The position numbers and the translations under genes are program-made. The notes under the pieces are model-generated. The model ran no database searches. It had not been told where the DNA came from and saw only the letters and a list, made by a program, of their open reading frames with translations. From contig JAQPZY010001536.1 in assembly GCA_029931535.1 (NCBI GenBank), positions 1,250,001 through 1,314,000 on the forward strand: a stretch of DNA of 64,000 nt. Reading direction: 5' to 3'. This DNA is from Margaritifera margaritifera (Eukaryota; Mollusca; Bivalvia; Unionida; Margaritiferidae). Positions 26,490 through 37,740 of this stretch are shown here, in pieces (within the stretch, counting starts at the first letter, position 1; each line of letters starts with the position of its first letter).

Positions 26490-26570
26490 TTTTGGTTTAG
26501 TTTGGTTTGTTTTTTTACGGCACATCAACACAAGTAAGCTAATTATGATCAAAGCGATTAAAGTCACGTG
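26490..26570 (-). mobile_element. SINE 3'-tail fragment
   Basis: The minus strand reads CTTGTGTTGATGTGCCGTAA then an A-rich tail (aaacaaaccaaac). It matches the plus-strand tail at 27835-27872. Confidence 0.5.
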
Positions 26571-27727
26571 CCTAGTCCTAAATTGTGTTGACTTCGATAT
26601 GTAGAATTCTCAGCATTCCTTGGATGTAAATTATGGTTGATATCATGATTATAACCCATTCACTCTTTGTTTAACTCACTAAATTCACCCTGTCAAAAGC
26701 CTTCTGTGTATAGTTACTACTGGCGATAAAGTTTTCCTCGGATAAACAGAGCTGGCGCGTTGAAGCAAGGACATTAATATATAACTACTTATAATTCGGT
26801 GATACTATAATACATGGCTATGATTAAATACTTTTTATGGTGTAAGTAGATAGTAAGCATATTTGGTTCATGAAATGAAAATTATGCCAAATATTTAGAA
26901 CAATCAAAGCTACATTACAAGTACATTACCTGTGTACCAATCCATGGTATAAACGGTAGTAAGTGTCCTCTCTCTTTTGAATATACCAACTACCGCTCTA
27001 TTACAGGGAGATAGATTGATCCGTGAAATAATAAGTGACTTGTGTATTGGATAGCTACACAGCCAGTATCTTTATCCGCTGGATAAATTATTATATCAGC
27101 CTTCGACGCCTGATATTGTAGTAGGCTCTGCGGTATTGGCATTGAATAGCTAATGAAGAGCTGTCAGGAATCGAACACAATAATTCCAATTATTGATGTT
27201 TTCACATAGACGTTTAAAAGTCGACAAAGGCAATAATAGTATGTCAGTTACATTTTATGACCCATGTATGTCATGAATAAAACACTCAAGCAAAAAGCTT
27301 ATGTGTGAGGAGAATAACTAATAAGACTCAAGAATCTATCGTTGATGAATACGTAAATTACAACATACTTACACTTTTTAAAAAAAAATATAAAAAGAAA
27401 TAAACTTATTGTAAAATTTAAAGCCTATTATTTAAAAGGAGAGGAAGATCGAGAGAGATCTTCTAACGTGAGTTCAAAACGGATTGAAGTTAGATTTAAG
27501 TAAAATTTACACCACTGTAAGTTTCTTGGTAAAAGTACAAAAAAAGCATACAATTTTAGAGAAAAAATAAATAAATAGGGGCAAGAAAAGCACAAAGAAG
27601 TATTAGAAAACACGCAAAAGGGCAAAATCTGTACAGTCCAATCGTGTTAAAAAGATTATATAAATAATCAAATTCCATCAACTGTCAACTAAGGTATAAA
27701 AAACTTTAGCACATACCATTCATATTC

Positions 27728-27872
27728 CATCCCGTTTATATTCTATCCTTTTATTCCGATCAGTCCTGGGAGGCTACCGTGGTATGTCCTTGCGAAATGC
27801 TTTTTATTTCAATGCCTCGGCGCTAAATAACCTACTTGTGTTGTTGTGCCGTTAAACTCCAAAACAAACCAA
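27728..27872 (+). mobile_element. Short SINE-like retroposon with TSD
   Basis: 145 bp ending GTGTTGTTGTGCCGTTAAAC then an A-rich tail. It is bounded by tcatattc on both sides (27720-27727 and 27873-27880). No clear tRNA head remains, so it is probably 5'-truncated. Confidence 0.55.
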
Positions 27873-28507
27873 TCATATTCTAAAGTCATGACGTCATGTC
27901 ATAAATATGGTATGCCACTGTGTGCCATATCACCTTGTAGTGTGAAATGACATTATGATATCACGGATTTTAAAAAAAAATTGGTGCCGTTAGATGAAAA
28001 AAAAATACTCTCGTTCAATAGACATAAATTCATGAGAATCATTGAATAATGCAATATGCCACACAATACCAAAGCATACGGCACTCAACGTCATAATTGT
28101 TTTTGCAAAATCCAAATTAACTAATACTCGTGTATGATCTTTTACATCCAATACTATATTAGTCTTGTCTGAAACGGATGATTTAAAAACAAGAGGAATA
28201 AGTGCAATTTTTTGTAATTTAAAAAGAAAAATTAATTATTGTGGGAACGTTAAATTACTGTAAGAGAAAATGATAATTTTTGCTGAATATAATATGTAAC
28301 AATACTTGCGTGTATTTTTATAAAACGAAAAGTTCATCTCAATCAATGTTTGACAAAACAAAAAGAATTTTTTCGCCTTCCTTGTAGGAATTGGAGGTCA
28401 GAATCTCGTGCTGCTGTTTGTACTTATGTGGATTATGAGAATATATGACTACTTTTCAATTTTCAACAGATAAAAAAAAGACAAAGGGAACCAACAATAA
28501 TGTAAAT

Positions 28508-28598
28508 CAGTGGTTCCCAAAATGTAGTACCAGTATAGGGTCTCGAGGGTCGTAGCGATTATCATTTGGGTCGCGACCCCGGGGGTTGGGAACCACTG
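28508..28598. mobile_element. 91-bp hAT-type MITE
   Basis: Terminal inverted repeats CAGTGGTTCCCAA and TTGGGAACCACTG are perfect over 13 bp. They resemble the CAGnGGTTCTCAA termini of Charlie-like hAT elements. The 8-bp flanks atgtaaat (28500-28507) and atataaat (28599-28606) match at 7 of 8 positions, as expected for hAT. There is no coding capacity. Confidence 0.85.
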
Positions 28599-28696
28599 AT
28601 ATAAATCATAAAAGTCTTGAGAAAAAAAATATCGTTCATTGTCACAGTTATTAATATTTAGGTAAATAAACACTGCTAACAAAAAAAAAACACGTC

Positions 28697-28700
<4 letters not shown>

Positions 28701-28755
<55 letters not shown>
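28701..28755. repeat. (GA)n microsatellite
   Basis: About 27 GA units. Confidence 0.98.
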
Positions 28756-28759
<4 letters not shown>

Positions 28760-29875
28760 ATCAGCACGAATTGGCCAGAACAAGTATTGAAAAGGTGCAT
28801 GTTCAAACATACGAGACGGGTTGCGTTTAAAGTAGATACATGTACATAGTAATAAAATGCGGCGGTAAAGTTTCAAAGGAAAAAGACGGGTCAAAAACTG
28901 CACCTTTTAATCCTATTATTTGATGAATTACTACTTAAATATTATACCTTTAAAACGGTATTGCAAACTTGAGAAACATTATCATATGCTAATGTTAATA
29001 AAATGGTTAATTTCAAAACACGTCTTATCACGTAAACTTCTAAATCTTTACCCTTACACATCACTTTTGGAGGCTTTTATTGCTCAAATCTATGCCAATT
29101 TAAATGTTCAAGTTTCGATCTCGAAATAGAACGGACGTTTAAAATCTTATCAATGCTAATTTATTTTCACTGTACAAACATGACTTGACATGACTAGCAA
29201 ATGCAATATTAAATACCGTGTTGTATTACTGCCAGATTGGACCGACCTATTCATTTGAATTTGACCTTAAAACATTCACTGGCAGTGTCAAATAAATTGC
29301 CAAAAGAACTATCACTACTGAATCTTTTGGCTTCGTTGTATAATTATGGAAGACATTAATTTGTCAAAATTCACACATGCAAAATAAATTCAACTAATCT
29401 TCCAATGTTTTGAAGACTTTACGCCACGAGATTACTAAAATTCAAAATGTTTTTTTGTGTGCATATGTGTAAGTCTCAGTGACGCTAAGCACACTATGCA
29501 TTATTTCTAGTACATATGCGCATTATCTTTCATATTTGAATCACTACTAGGTGATAACGACATGTTCATATACATAATGCAGTATCAATCTGGTAATCCA
29601 ACACAGACATTTCACTACCTTAAGACTTTTCTTCAAACTGAACCACTAAATCAAGCAAAAACCTGTTCAAGAAAGCCCAAGTCTTTTAAACAAGGTGGCT
29701 GCTTAAAACACTTTGTATCAAGGGAATTAACTTTATCTATTGATGAATATTTGTGTTGTCTTGAAGAAAAACAATCGTGCGATTTAATAAATAAAGGGAA
29801 CCTTGCTTGCATATAGCTTAGGCTAAAGTTGTAGTCTCACCTGTGACAAGTGAGACGTTGGCCTATGTATTCACC
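28756..29875. other. Non-coding stretch
   Basis: No supported gene. The 84-codon open frame at 29562-29816 has no recognised domain or splice context. Confidence 0.4.
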
Positions 29876-30545
29876 ACTTTTTCGCACAGAGCGACCTAGC
29901 TACATGTACTTGAGTGTTGTTTCAAGTTGAAAAAGCCGCTGTTGTAATTTTTTTAAATTTTTTTTTTATTTAAATTCTTGTTCTCATTATTATTTCTGAT
30001 GGGTAAATCAGTTCCAGATCAAAGTTGAATCGAGGACTACTTCATTATTTTTTGTCTGCCTCCATTAATCTTATGGATAAGGGTGGACCTTATTTTTTTT
30101 ACCTGTTCATATTTGTATCATTGCGCAAGCTATCTGCAGTTCACGATTCGGACGCTGCGCATTGTCATTACCATAGCCGTTTCAACCACTGTTCTTTGAA
30201 AGCTAAAATACGTTAAAACATAATTTCAAGTTTACACTGAATTTATTAGCCTAAAAATAACTTTTTACGCTCTATTTTAAGGTAAGGAGATTTTCAATGG
30301 ATGTTTCTTTTTCTGTTTGAAAGTTACCCAATACATCAGTTTTACTTCGACCCTCATTTTTCCTTCAAAAATGTGATAAAAAAGAATCCTTCTTTATGCA
30401 TCAGTGAAGGATTAGCAAATTCCACCCTCGGGATGAAAAGTTTGCGTCAGACACTGTGCAGAGCCTCGTGTCTGGCGCAAAATTCTGACCTTCGGGTGGA
30501 ATTTTCCTATCCAGTACCAATGCATATGAAGGATTCTATCATTCC
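29876..30545 (+). repeat. Dispersed repeat R1, copy 2
   Basis: The counterpart of 15313-15890. Its terminal fold-back (30384-30536) is longer and better preserved. Arms share GAATCCTTC, ATGCAT, AATTCCACCC and TTTGCGTCAGACAC with their complements. Confidence 0.65.
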
Positions 30546-31077
30546 AAACTATCCAATATGGACATGACGCTCCAGCTGTGCGAATGACGTCACTGAATAA
30601 CTGCTCAGGAGACAGATTTTAGTCGTTACCGGCCTATGATGTTGGCTTCCCAATTTAGGCCGGGTACCAGCGAACACTGAGACCCGGAGAAAAACAATCA
30701 GTCTTAAGTGATTGGCTAAAAATGGAATTATATTTTTAGTTTCTAAATTTTTTCTAAGCATATGACAGCTTCTTCAATAAATAAATATATTCGAAAATCG
30801 ATAGAAAAAAATAGATGATTAAAATCCGTCAGTCATGTTTTTTTTTTTTTTTTTAGGCAAGCCGATAGTGCCGATTTGAGAGCGATCTACTTCACGTACA
30901 TTCATCTCGAAAAGTAAAACGGAACATATTGATTTCATCCCAGCACAAGTTAGGTCAAACATGGTATAAAGTGTCGGGCTTGTGTCAAAAGTATATTTGT
31001 TCATAAATTTGTTAACATTATGGTTCATGTAAACTGAGTAGTGGTGTTAGACCTATTTATTGCGCAAGAAAAGCACA

Positions 31078-31150
31078 GCTATGATCTTGGCGGGATTCGA
31101 AACCTTGACATAGCGATATTATATACGGTGCCAAACTAGTTCGCTGCATT
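31078..31150 (-). mobile_element. tRNA-like SINE head
   Basis: The minus strand has an A-box-like GCGAACTAGTTTGGCACCG and a B-box GGTTTCGAATCCC at a spacing close to that of a tRNA. Acceptor stem pairing is poor. Confidence 0.5.
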
Positions 31151-31184
31151 TGTTGGCACGTATGCTGTATGATTGATTGATTGC

Positions 31185-31342
31185 GTAGTTTATTGACTCA
31201 TCAGCACATTAAAGACTATTTCGCGCCGATGCGTTGGGAGTAAAGTTGCCCTGAGATGCGGGCTGGTTTAGGTCGTATTCGAACCTGGAACCCACTGATT
31301 GTCAATCAGGGATGCTAACCAATGAGACACCGCTGTTCCCTA
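31185..31342 (-). mobile_element. tRNA-derived SINE with intact promoter boxes
   Basis: The minus strand starts GGGAACAGCGGTGTCTCATT with GGTTAGC (A-box region). A B box CAGGTTCGAATAC follows, then a body ending TTTAATGTGCTGATGAGTCA and a (AATC)n tail at the left. A distinct family from the Leu/Ser-like SINE. Confidence 0.65.
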
Positions 31343-32123
31343 GAAACTGACAACTGTTACATTATCTAGGCAAATTGAAATCCATGTCTTAACGATTCCA
31401 TATATGGCCTGTTTTTCTCGCTCTGAGACCTTACGCCCGTCTAATTGTCTGTCTGCTTTCCCTTCTCACACACAAACACATACCTACAATAGCTTTCGAG
31501 GTTCTTACTGGTTGCTTTATGTCCAATTTATATAAATTTTTATTAGCATTAAATTGTATCACTACGATCAAAGAGTGTCAGGTTCGATGTTGTAACAGTT
31601 GCAAGTTTGCTAAAAGATCACAGAGTATCAATTTCTGACGCAATTGCACCGACTTTAAAGCATGTTGATACGATTGGACAACTTTTAATTAATACCTGGG
31701 AAAAGGTATAGTTGTTTGATAGTCATATGTATATAGATTCGCTCTTTGTTCCTGTTTTCTAAAGCACCGCTGTTACCATTGTATTGGAATAGCGTTGCCA
31801 TTGATTGAATAACAATTACACGCACAGGGATAATTACAATTTTAGTAAACATCTACAGTTCAAAATACTTTGATGTCGTTTGATGCGAAAATTCTAATAC
31901 GATAGAGCTTTTTTTTCGACATTATCGCTAATGATTCATTAATCAAGGACTTTCGTTTCTAATCTGTAGCGGAATAAAACTTGTCGAGGAGTAAAATGAA
32001 ATGAAATAATTGAATACGCTTAAAGTAAACAGGAATAAAATTTGCTCTTATTTATTGATGGCAATGCACGGAAGAATGACTCAGTATGCCTTCTCTATCT
32101 CAATCTCACTCTCTTTCTCTGTT
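31343..32123. other. Non-coding stretch
   Basis: No supported exon or repeat structure. Confidence 0.4.
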
Positions 32124-32140
32124 CCCCCCCCCCCGCGTCC

Positions 32141-32230
<90 letters not shown>
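32124..32230. repeat. C-run and (AT)n microsatellite
   Basis: C11 at 32124-32134, then about 44 AT units from 32142. It lies directly left of the reverse-transcriptase relic. Confidence 0.97.
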
Positions 32231-32233
<3 letters not shown>

Positions 32234-32259
32234 CGAATCCCGCTTGGAACGATGTATGA

Positions 32260-33870
32260 TTACATTGGAACGAAAAAGATAAATAAATACTTTCGCGGAA
32301 ACAAACTTTCGGCAGGCCGGAATATCAATACTGTCATAAACCTGTCATCAGTTAAGTTGTCTGACTCTGACATAAGTCTTCTCCCCAAAGGCCTCAATTT
32401 TTGTCCCCGGTCCAAAACGTTCAATGTACTGGAATTGAACGAAGACTTCGCAAATTTTGCACGGAAAATGAGACTGAAGGAACATTTTAGTGACGATGCA
32501 GGAGAAGCCAATGTCAGTAACGATAAGCCTCAAAGATTCCGTCCAAAATATGATTATCCCCCACCACCACCACCAGTAAAGTTACAGCTCAAGAGTCATT
32601 TTTGTCCGCGGTGGAAAATGACATGAACTGACACGAAAAGAGTCATGCCAAAAAGGACAATTTAATCCGACAGGAAAGACAATCGGTTAACAAACTGCGC
32701 GACAGGGGAAGATATTGTTATCAAGCCAGCAGACAAGGGATTCTGCGTTGTTGCCATGAGTACCTCAGACTACATCGCTGAGGAGAACAGACAACTTTCA
32801 GATGAAAGATTTTATAAGAAACACAGTTATGATCCAACAGCTGAACACGCTGAAATCGTGTGTCAGAAATTAAAAGGCATGCATAACACAGGTCACATGG
32901 ATGACAAAATACTGACTTACTTCCTACCAGTTGACCGCAAACCAGGAAGATTTTATTGACTCCCTAAAATACACGGAGAAGGGAACCCGGGGAGGCCAAT
33001 CATTTCCGGAAACAACCATCCGTCCGAAAACATTCTGAATTCGTGATTATCACCTTCGGCCTTTAGTCTAAAAAACTGGCTTCATATATCCAAGGTACTA
33101 TGGACTATCTAAATAAAACACCAAAAACTAACCTTCCAACACTCACCTCGTCACAATTGTTTATTTTTTTTAATTTTTTTTATTTTTATTTTTTTTGTTG
33201 GTTTTGTTTGTACCTTAAACACCAACATCCCACACGAGGAAGGTATCACAGCTTGCAAGGAAGCATGGGATTGTCGACTTCATCCTTTCCCTCTTACGTA
33301 CTATTTGGTCAAACTTTTAACACACGTTCTTAAGTTCAACCGTTTTATATTCAATAGTCAACATTTCCTACAAATTAACGGAACTGCAATAGGCACCAAA
33401 ATGGTATCTTCGGATGCCAATATTTTCTTGGGAAGACTCGAGCAAAAGCTCCTCAATGAGACATTCTATAGAACTCAATGCTGATGCAGATTTATTGACG
33501 ACATAGAATCAAAATGGATCAAAACGGGCAACAATTTCAAAATATTTTTTAATTCGCCAATAACTTCCATCCTACGATTAAATTTACGTCGGAGTTATCA
33601 AACAGGTCCGACATTTTCTTGGATACTCAATCTATCCTCATGGAGGGGAACATATAAACTGACCTGAATTCGAAACCAACTGACTCTCACCAGTATCTAC
33701 TCCCGACTAGCTACCACCCCCAGCACGTCATAAAAATCTTCCTTACGGCATGTGCGTTCGGACTAAATGCATAATCTATTATCCGGCTACCTTTGAAAAG
33801 AGATTCGGAGGGCTCAAGGGGCCCCATAGAAAAAGAAGATACAGGAGTAGTTATATGGGCCACGTGAGGG
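32260..33870 (+). pseudogene. Degenerate Penelope-like reverse transcriptase
   Basis: Translated in shifting frames, the region gives the ordered landmarks of a retroelement polyprotein: VINLSSVKLSDSDISLLPKG and LNFCPRSKTFN (N-terminal block, 32330-32420), ADKGFCVVAMSTSDYIAEE, KPGRFY-stop-LPKIHGEGNPGRPII (33000), [16 protein letters not shown] (~33215), [18 protein letters not shown] (catalytic YxDD-like, ~33500), HPTIKFTSELS and SKPTDSHQYLLPTSYHPQH (~33700). Nonsense codons interrupt RFY/LPKIH, QC/CRFIDD and NI/TDL. The stretch 33050-33210 is scrambled and T-rich. The order and wording match RTs annotated as Penelope-like elements in invertebrates, from memory. A GIY-YIG endonuclease is not recognisable downstream. 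It is dead. Confidence 0.75.
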
Positions 33871-34780
33871 TCAAATGATAATAATTATTATAATATTGGC
33901 GCCCGTGGGACCGGTATGGGGCCATCCGGTAAATCCTATGTTCAAAATGTCCATAGTTAACATGGGAATTTAACATTAATATTTATGGGAGTAAACCGGG
34001 AAGTTAACACGCCGTGTGTAGTGATCAGTACCCCACATATACTATCCAACATTATAATAAATGTATCCAAAAAAATTGTCCTAGACTAAAAGTTAGAGTT
34101 AAATTTCCAAACTAATACGGAAATGTGTTACCAAAATGCAAAAATATTTTAAACAAACTGTATAAATTGTAAAACCTCAAAATTAGAAGTGAAAAATATA
34201 CAAATTTACCTTTTTTTTAAATACTCCGCCCCCACCCCAATTGCCATATTCACAAAGCCGACAATATTTTCTAGATTTCCTTCCTGTTGACACAATATCA
34301 GTGACATCACAATAGAATATTTCTATTTGGTTAAAAAAAATTTTGAACATATTGGAAAATGTTACAAATATTTCCAAAAATATATCTTATAATCAATTTA
34401 TACATTTCGATTAAGAGAATGGAGGCAGACATTTTCTTGATACTTACGCCGTTGCCGTTGACACTATTCATACACCACATGAATATGTCACACGATTTTC
34501 ATACGCCTTATCCAAAAATTCTGTACACCCAGTGAGAACTGCGAATACCTTATCCTACGCATTGGTTGTTGACGAATCAAATACCTAGAAATTTCTCCAT
34601 GCGGTAATAATCGTCCATATATCCGCAACTATGCTGAAAACTCCGTATAATGTGTTAAAATCTGTACATGTGGTCAGCCTGCTAATTTCAGAATGTGAGG
34701 AATCAATATGGCCAGCCGTTGTGGAAAAAAATGAGACTTTTTTATATTAGAAATTGATTTTATAATATTAGAAAATTCAG
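33871..34780. other. Non-coding stretch after the RT relic
   Basis: No supported gene. The element's 3' region may extend here, but I cannot identify an endonuclease or an end. Confidence 0.35.
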
Positions 34781-34830
34781 TATGTATGTATGTATGTATT
34801 GGGCTTAACGGCACATTTGCACCATACTGG
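34781..34830 (-). mobile_element. SINE tail with (ATAC)n
   Basis: The minus strand reads GTGCCGTTAAGCCC then AATACATACATACATAC. Similar to 5651-5700. Confidence 0.5.
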
Positions 34831-34889
34831 TTAAACAATGCTGAGTAAGTTAGGTATTCCAGACAAACGAAACAAAGACAGAGGCATAC

Positions 34890-35765
34890 ACGAGTACCGT
34901 GAATGGCACATTTTATGCCCCGCTTCTTTCTTACCCCAAGTGTAAACCATCCACAAAGTTTGGTCCAGGTCTGTGATGTAGAACTAATGCTATTGTGCTG
35001 AAACCATTTTTATTCTTTCAGTCACAGTGACCGTGGTCTTTGACCTTTTGATCCCAATATTTCTTATCCCATGTGGAAGTCATGCACAAAGTTTGGTACT
35101 GGTACGTACCTGTTTTTTTTTATTTTTATTTTTTATAGTTCTGATTTTTTTATCCATTAATTGGACTATATCATGCACAGAAAATGGGTGCTAGGTGCCT
35201 ATCCCAAGGACACACCAAGACAGCTGACCTGCCTGGCTTAGGTGGGTATCGAACCCATGACCCTTGGAATACGTGTCCGACGCTGTACCAACTGAGCTAC
35301 CGCAGCTCCCAGGTATGTGATGTAGAACTACCGGTAATGTTATTGTGCAGAAACCATTTTTATTCTTTCAGTCACAGTGACTTGATCTTTCATCTTTTTG
35401 ATGCAGAAATCAATAGGGTTCTTCCTTACCATGTGTTCAAGCCATCCAAAAAGTTCGGTAACCATTGACAACGGAGAACTCAAGGTAATGTGAAGAAACA
35501 AACATTTTTCTTTTTTCAGTCACAATAACCTTGACCTTTGACCCCAAAATCAATAGGGTTCTTCCTTACGAAAAGTGCCAGTCATGATCAAGTTTGGTAA
35601 CTGTAGATGGTGCAGAACTAGAGTTGATGTGCAGAACCAATTTTTCTTCTTACAGTCAGTGACCTTGACCTTTGAGCTTTTGACCCTGGAATTGATAGGG
35701 TTCTTCCTTACCCCAAGTGCAAACCATCCACAAAGTTTAGTAACTGTAGATGATGGTTACCTCTA
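34890..35765 (+). repeat. ~140-bp tandem array rich in TGACCTT motifs
   Basis: About five units aligned by ttattctttcagtcacagtg, accttgacctttgacc and caatagggttcttccttac. Starts of the shared block fall near 35006, 35353, 35501 and 35638. The first gap is enlarged by a SINE. A perfect DR1-type motif (TGACCTTTGACCC) lies at 35532-35544. The same family recurs inverted at 50940-51560. Confidence 0.8.
35109..35311 (-). mobile_element. tRNA-derived SINE, family B copy 2
   Basis: The minus strand begins GGGAGCTGCGGTAGCTCAGT (A box), then a B box TGGGTTCGATACCCA forming a perfect T stem. The body matches 8868-9012, and an A-rich tail (35112-35150) lies at the left. Flanks ggtacgt (35101) and ggtatgt (35312) look like a target duplication inside one unit of the tandem array. 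The acceptor stem pairs only 5 of 7, so it is not a tRNA gene. Confidence 0.85.
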
Positions 35766-35951
35766 GTTATTATTTGGAAGCCAAACTGGTAACAGAAGGG
35801 CAGCCAGATGGCCTGACTATTATTATAAAATGCCCAGTTTAGTACACAATGGATTTTTCCAATATTCCACATGGATTTTTCAATATTAGAAAATACATAT
35901 TTTCTAATCTTCGAAAATGTGCTAGTTTTCAAATAGTAGACAATTGTTGTT

Positions 35952-35982
35952 GTTTTTTTTTTTTTTTGGGGGGGGGGGGGGG
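35952..35982. repeat. T16/G15 homopolymer junction
   Basis: A run of T followed directly by a run of G. Exact lengths are prone to sequencing error. Confidence 0.9.
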
Positions 35983-37090
35983 TTTGGGCAGTCTAAAACA
36001 CTTAGCCATTTAATTCATTTTGACTTGACTAGATTTGAGAAATAGTTATCACCCCTGTTCTCTCTAGAACAGGAGCAGATGAGTTATCTCCCTGGTATAT
36101 TTCCTTTAAGCTGGATTTTGAACAGATTCAGCATGCATGTCCCAAACTTGGAAATGACCTATTCTTTTATAAATGAAAGAATAAGTGAAGTTGATGATCT
36201 TCCCTGCCAATGACTGATTATGTCTAACATAAAGACAGCTATTAAATGTTTTTAATATGGAAGGGAGGCTGTTAAATGAACATGCAAAGCGCAGTCATAT
36301 TAGAAATACTAGAGACTGGTACAGTTGTCCCAAGTAGTGATCTGAGGATTTCAAATCACCTTTTAAATATTTCAGTAGTATTCTTTGATGCAAATGTGTA
36401 TGTACGTGGAAACTTTCCTAAATCGCTAAACACTGGGACCAGTCTGAGATACCGATTTTGACAGATTACTGTTTTATCAAGGTTCCACTACTTGTATCTC
36501 CCCTTTAAAGGTTGAAGTTTCTGCATAAAGAATAGTTTAAATAAAATGACTTTATCTTTTATTTTGATTTATTTGAATGGTTACTTTAGAACGAACAAAA
36601 GTATTCACAATAATTACACTGATATTGTAAATAAATTTAAATGTTACATGTAATTTGTCTGGATATGTCTATTAGAGAGGGAGATAGTGTAAGATTCTGT
36701 GACACAGATTTGTTCAGAATCAGTGATTAAAAAAAATGTGGATATTATACCTGACACTGTTTACACGTGTCACCTGTGTGTTACGGGTTTTCCTTTCAAG
36801 CATGGCACTGTTTATTGTACATGACATTGTAATAAACACCTGGAGGGGCTAATCCTCTTTCAATCTAATCTTAGAAGACATATTGGTTAGAACTGAGCTA
36901 ATTAATCTTGGATGTATAAATTGGGACCAGATATCAATACAGATTAACAGAGTAGTGTGATGATATGTTTAAGGTAAATCTTCTATTGCTTAATACACAT
37001 GTAAATTTTGGAACCAAAATTACATAGTGATTTAAACATTTACTGGTTTATTCAAGTACCAGTCTGGGCATGGGTAACTGTATATTAAAA
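35983..37090. other. Non-coding stretch
   Basis: No supported exon or clear repeat. Confidence 0.4.
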
Positions 37091-37314
37091 TACACCCGAT
37101 ACTAAACATAGGTAGATTAAAATACACCCGATACTAAACATAGGTAGATTAAAATACACCTGATACTAAACATAGGTAGATTAAAATACACCTGATACTA
37201 AACATAGGTAGATTAAAATACACCTGATACTAAACATAGGTAGATTAAAATACACCCGATACTAAACATAGGTAGATTAAAATACACCCGATACTAAACA
37301 TAGGTAGATTAAAA
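37091..37314. repeat. 32-bp tandem repeat, exactly seven copies
   Basis: The unit is tacacccgatactaaacata followed by ggtagattaaaa. The copies are near-perfect and differ at one C/T site in the order C C T T T C C. Confidence 0.97.
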
Positions 37315-37740
37315 TCAGTTGAGGTTTGATAATGGAATCATTTACACTGAAGGCATAACATGTCAACAATGATAAAAAATGTCTGAATATGTATTTATGT
37401 AACTATACATGTATCTATTTATCTATTGTAAATCATATTAACTAAGTGTCATTATATAAATATAGTGCCTCAAACATGTTTGTCAAAACAAAATTTTCAT
37501 GAACTGATGTTGAACTTGAGTAAGAAATAATCAGAGAAAAATAAAAACAGATAACATCTTCACAATCTTTGTTTTATTTCCTCAACAGAAGACCATGGAA
37601 ACAGAATCTTTAAGAATTAATGTTGTTACAAGTTAAAATTTAATTATCAAAGAGATATAAATGATTCATGTTATAATTGACTTACAGTATCACAAAATAA
37701 GCATCAACTCTATAAAACACCATGGTATCACATGCTGTTT

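Noticed and set aside
34430..34740. GIY-YIG endonuclease part of the Penelope-like element
   Set aside because: Some cysteine-containing reading is possible, but no catalytic GIY or YIG motif could be seen.
35236..35311. A tRNA gene on the minus strand
   Set aside because: A and B boxes are good, but the acceptor stem mispairs and the sequence continues into a body and A-rich tail shared with 8868-9012, so it is a SINE.
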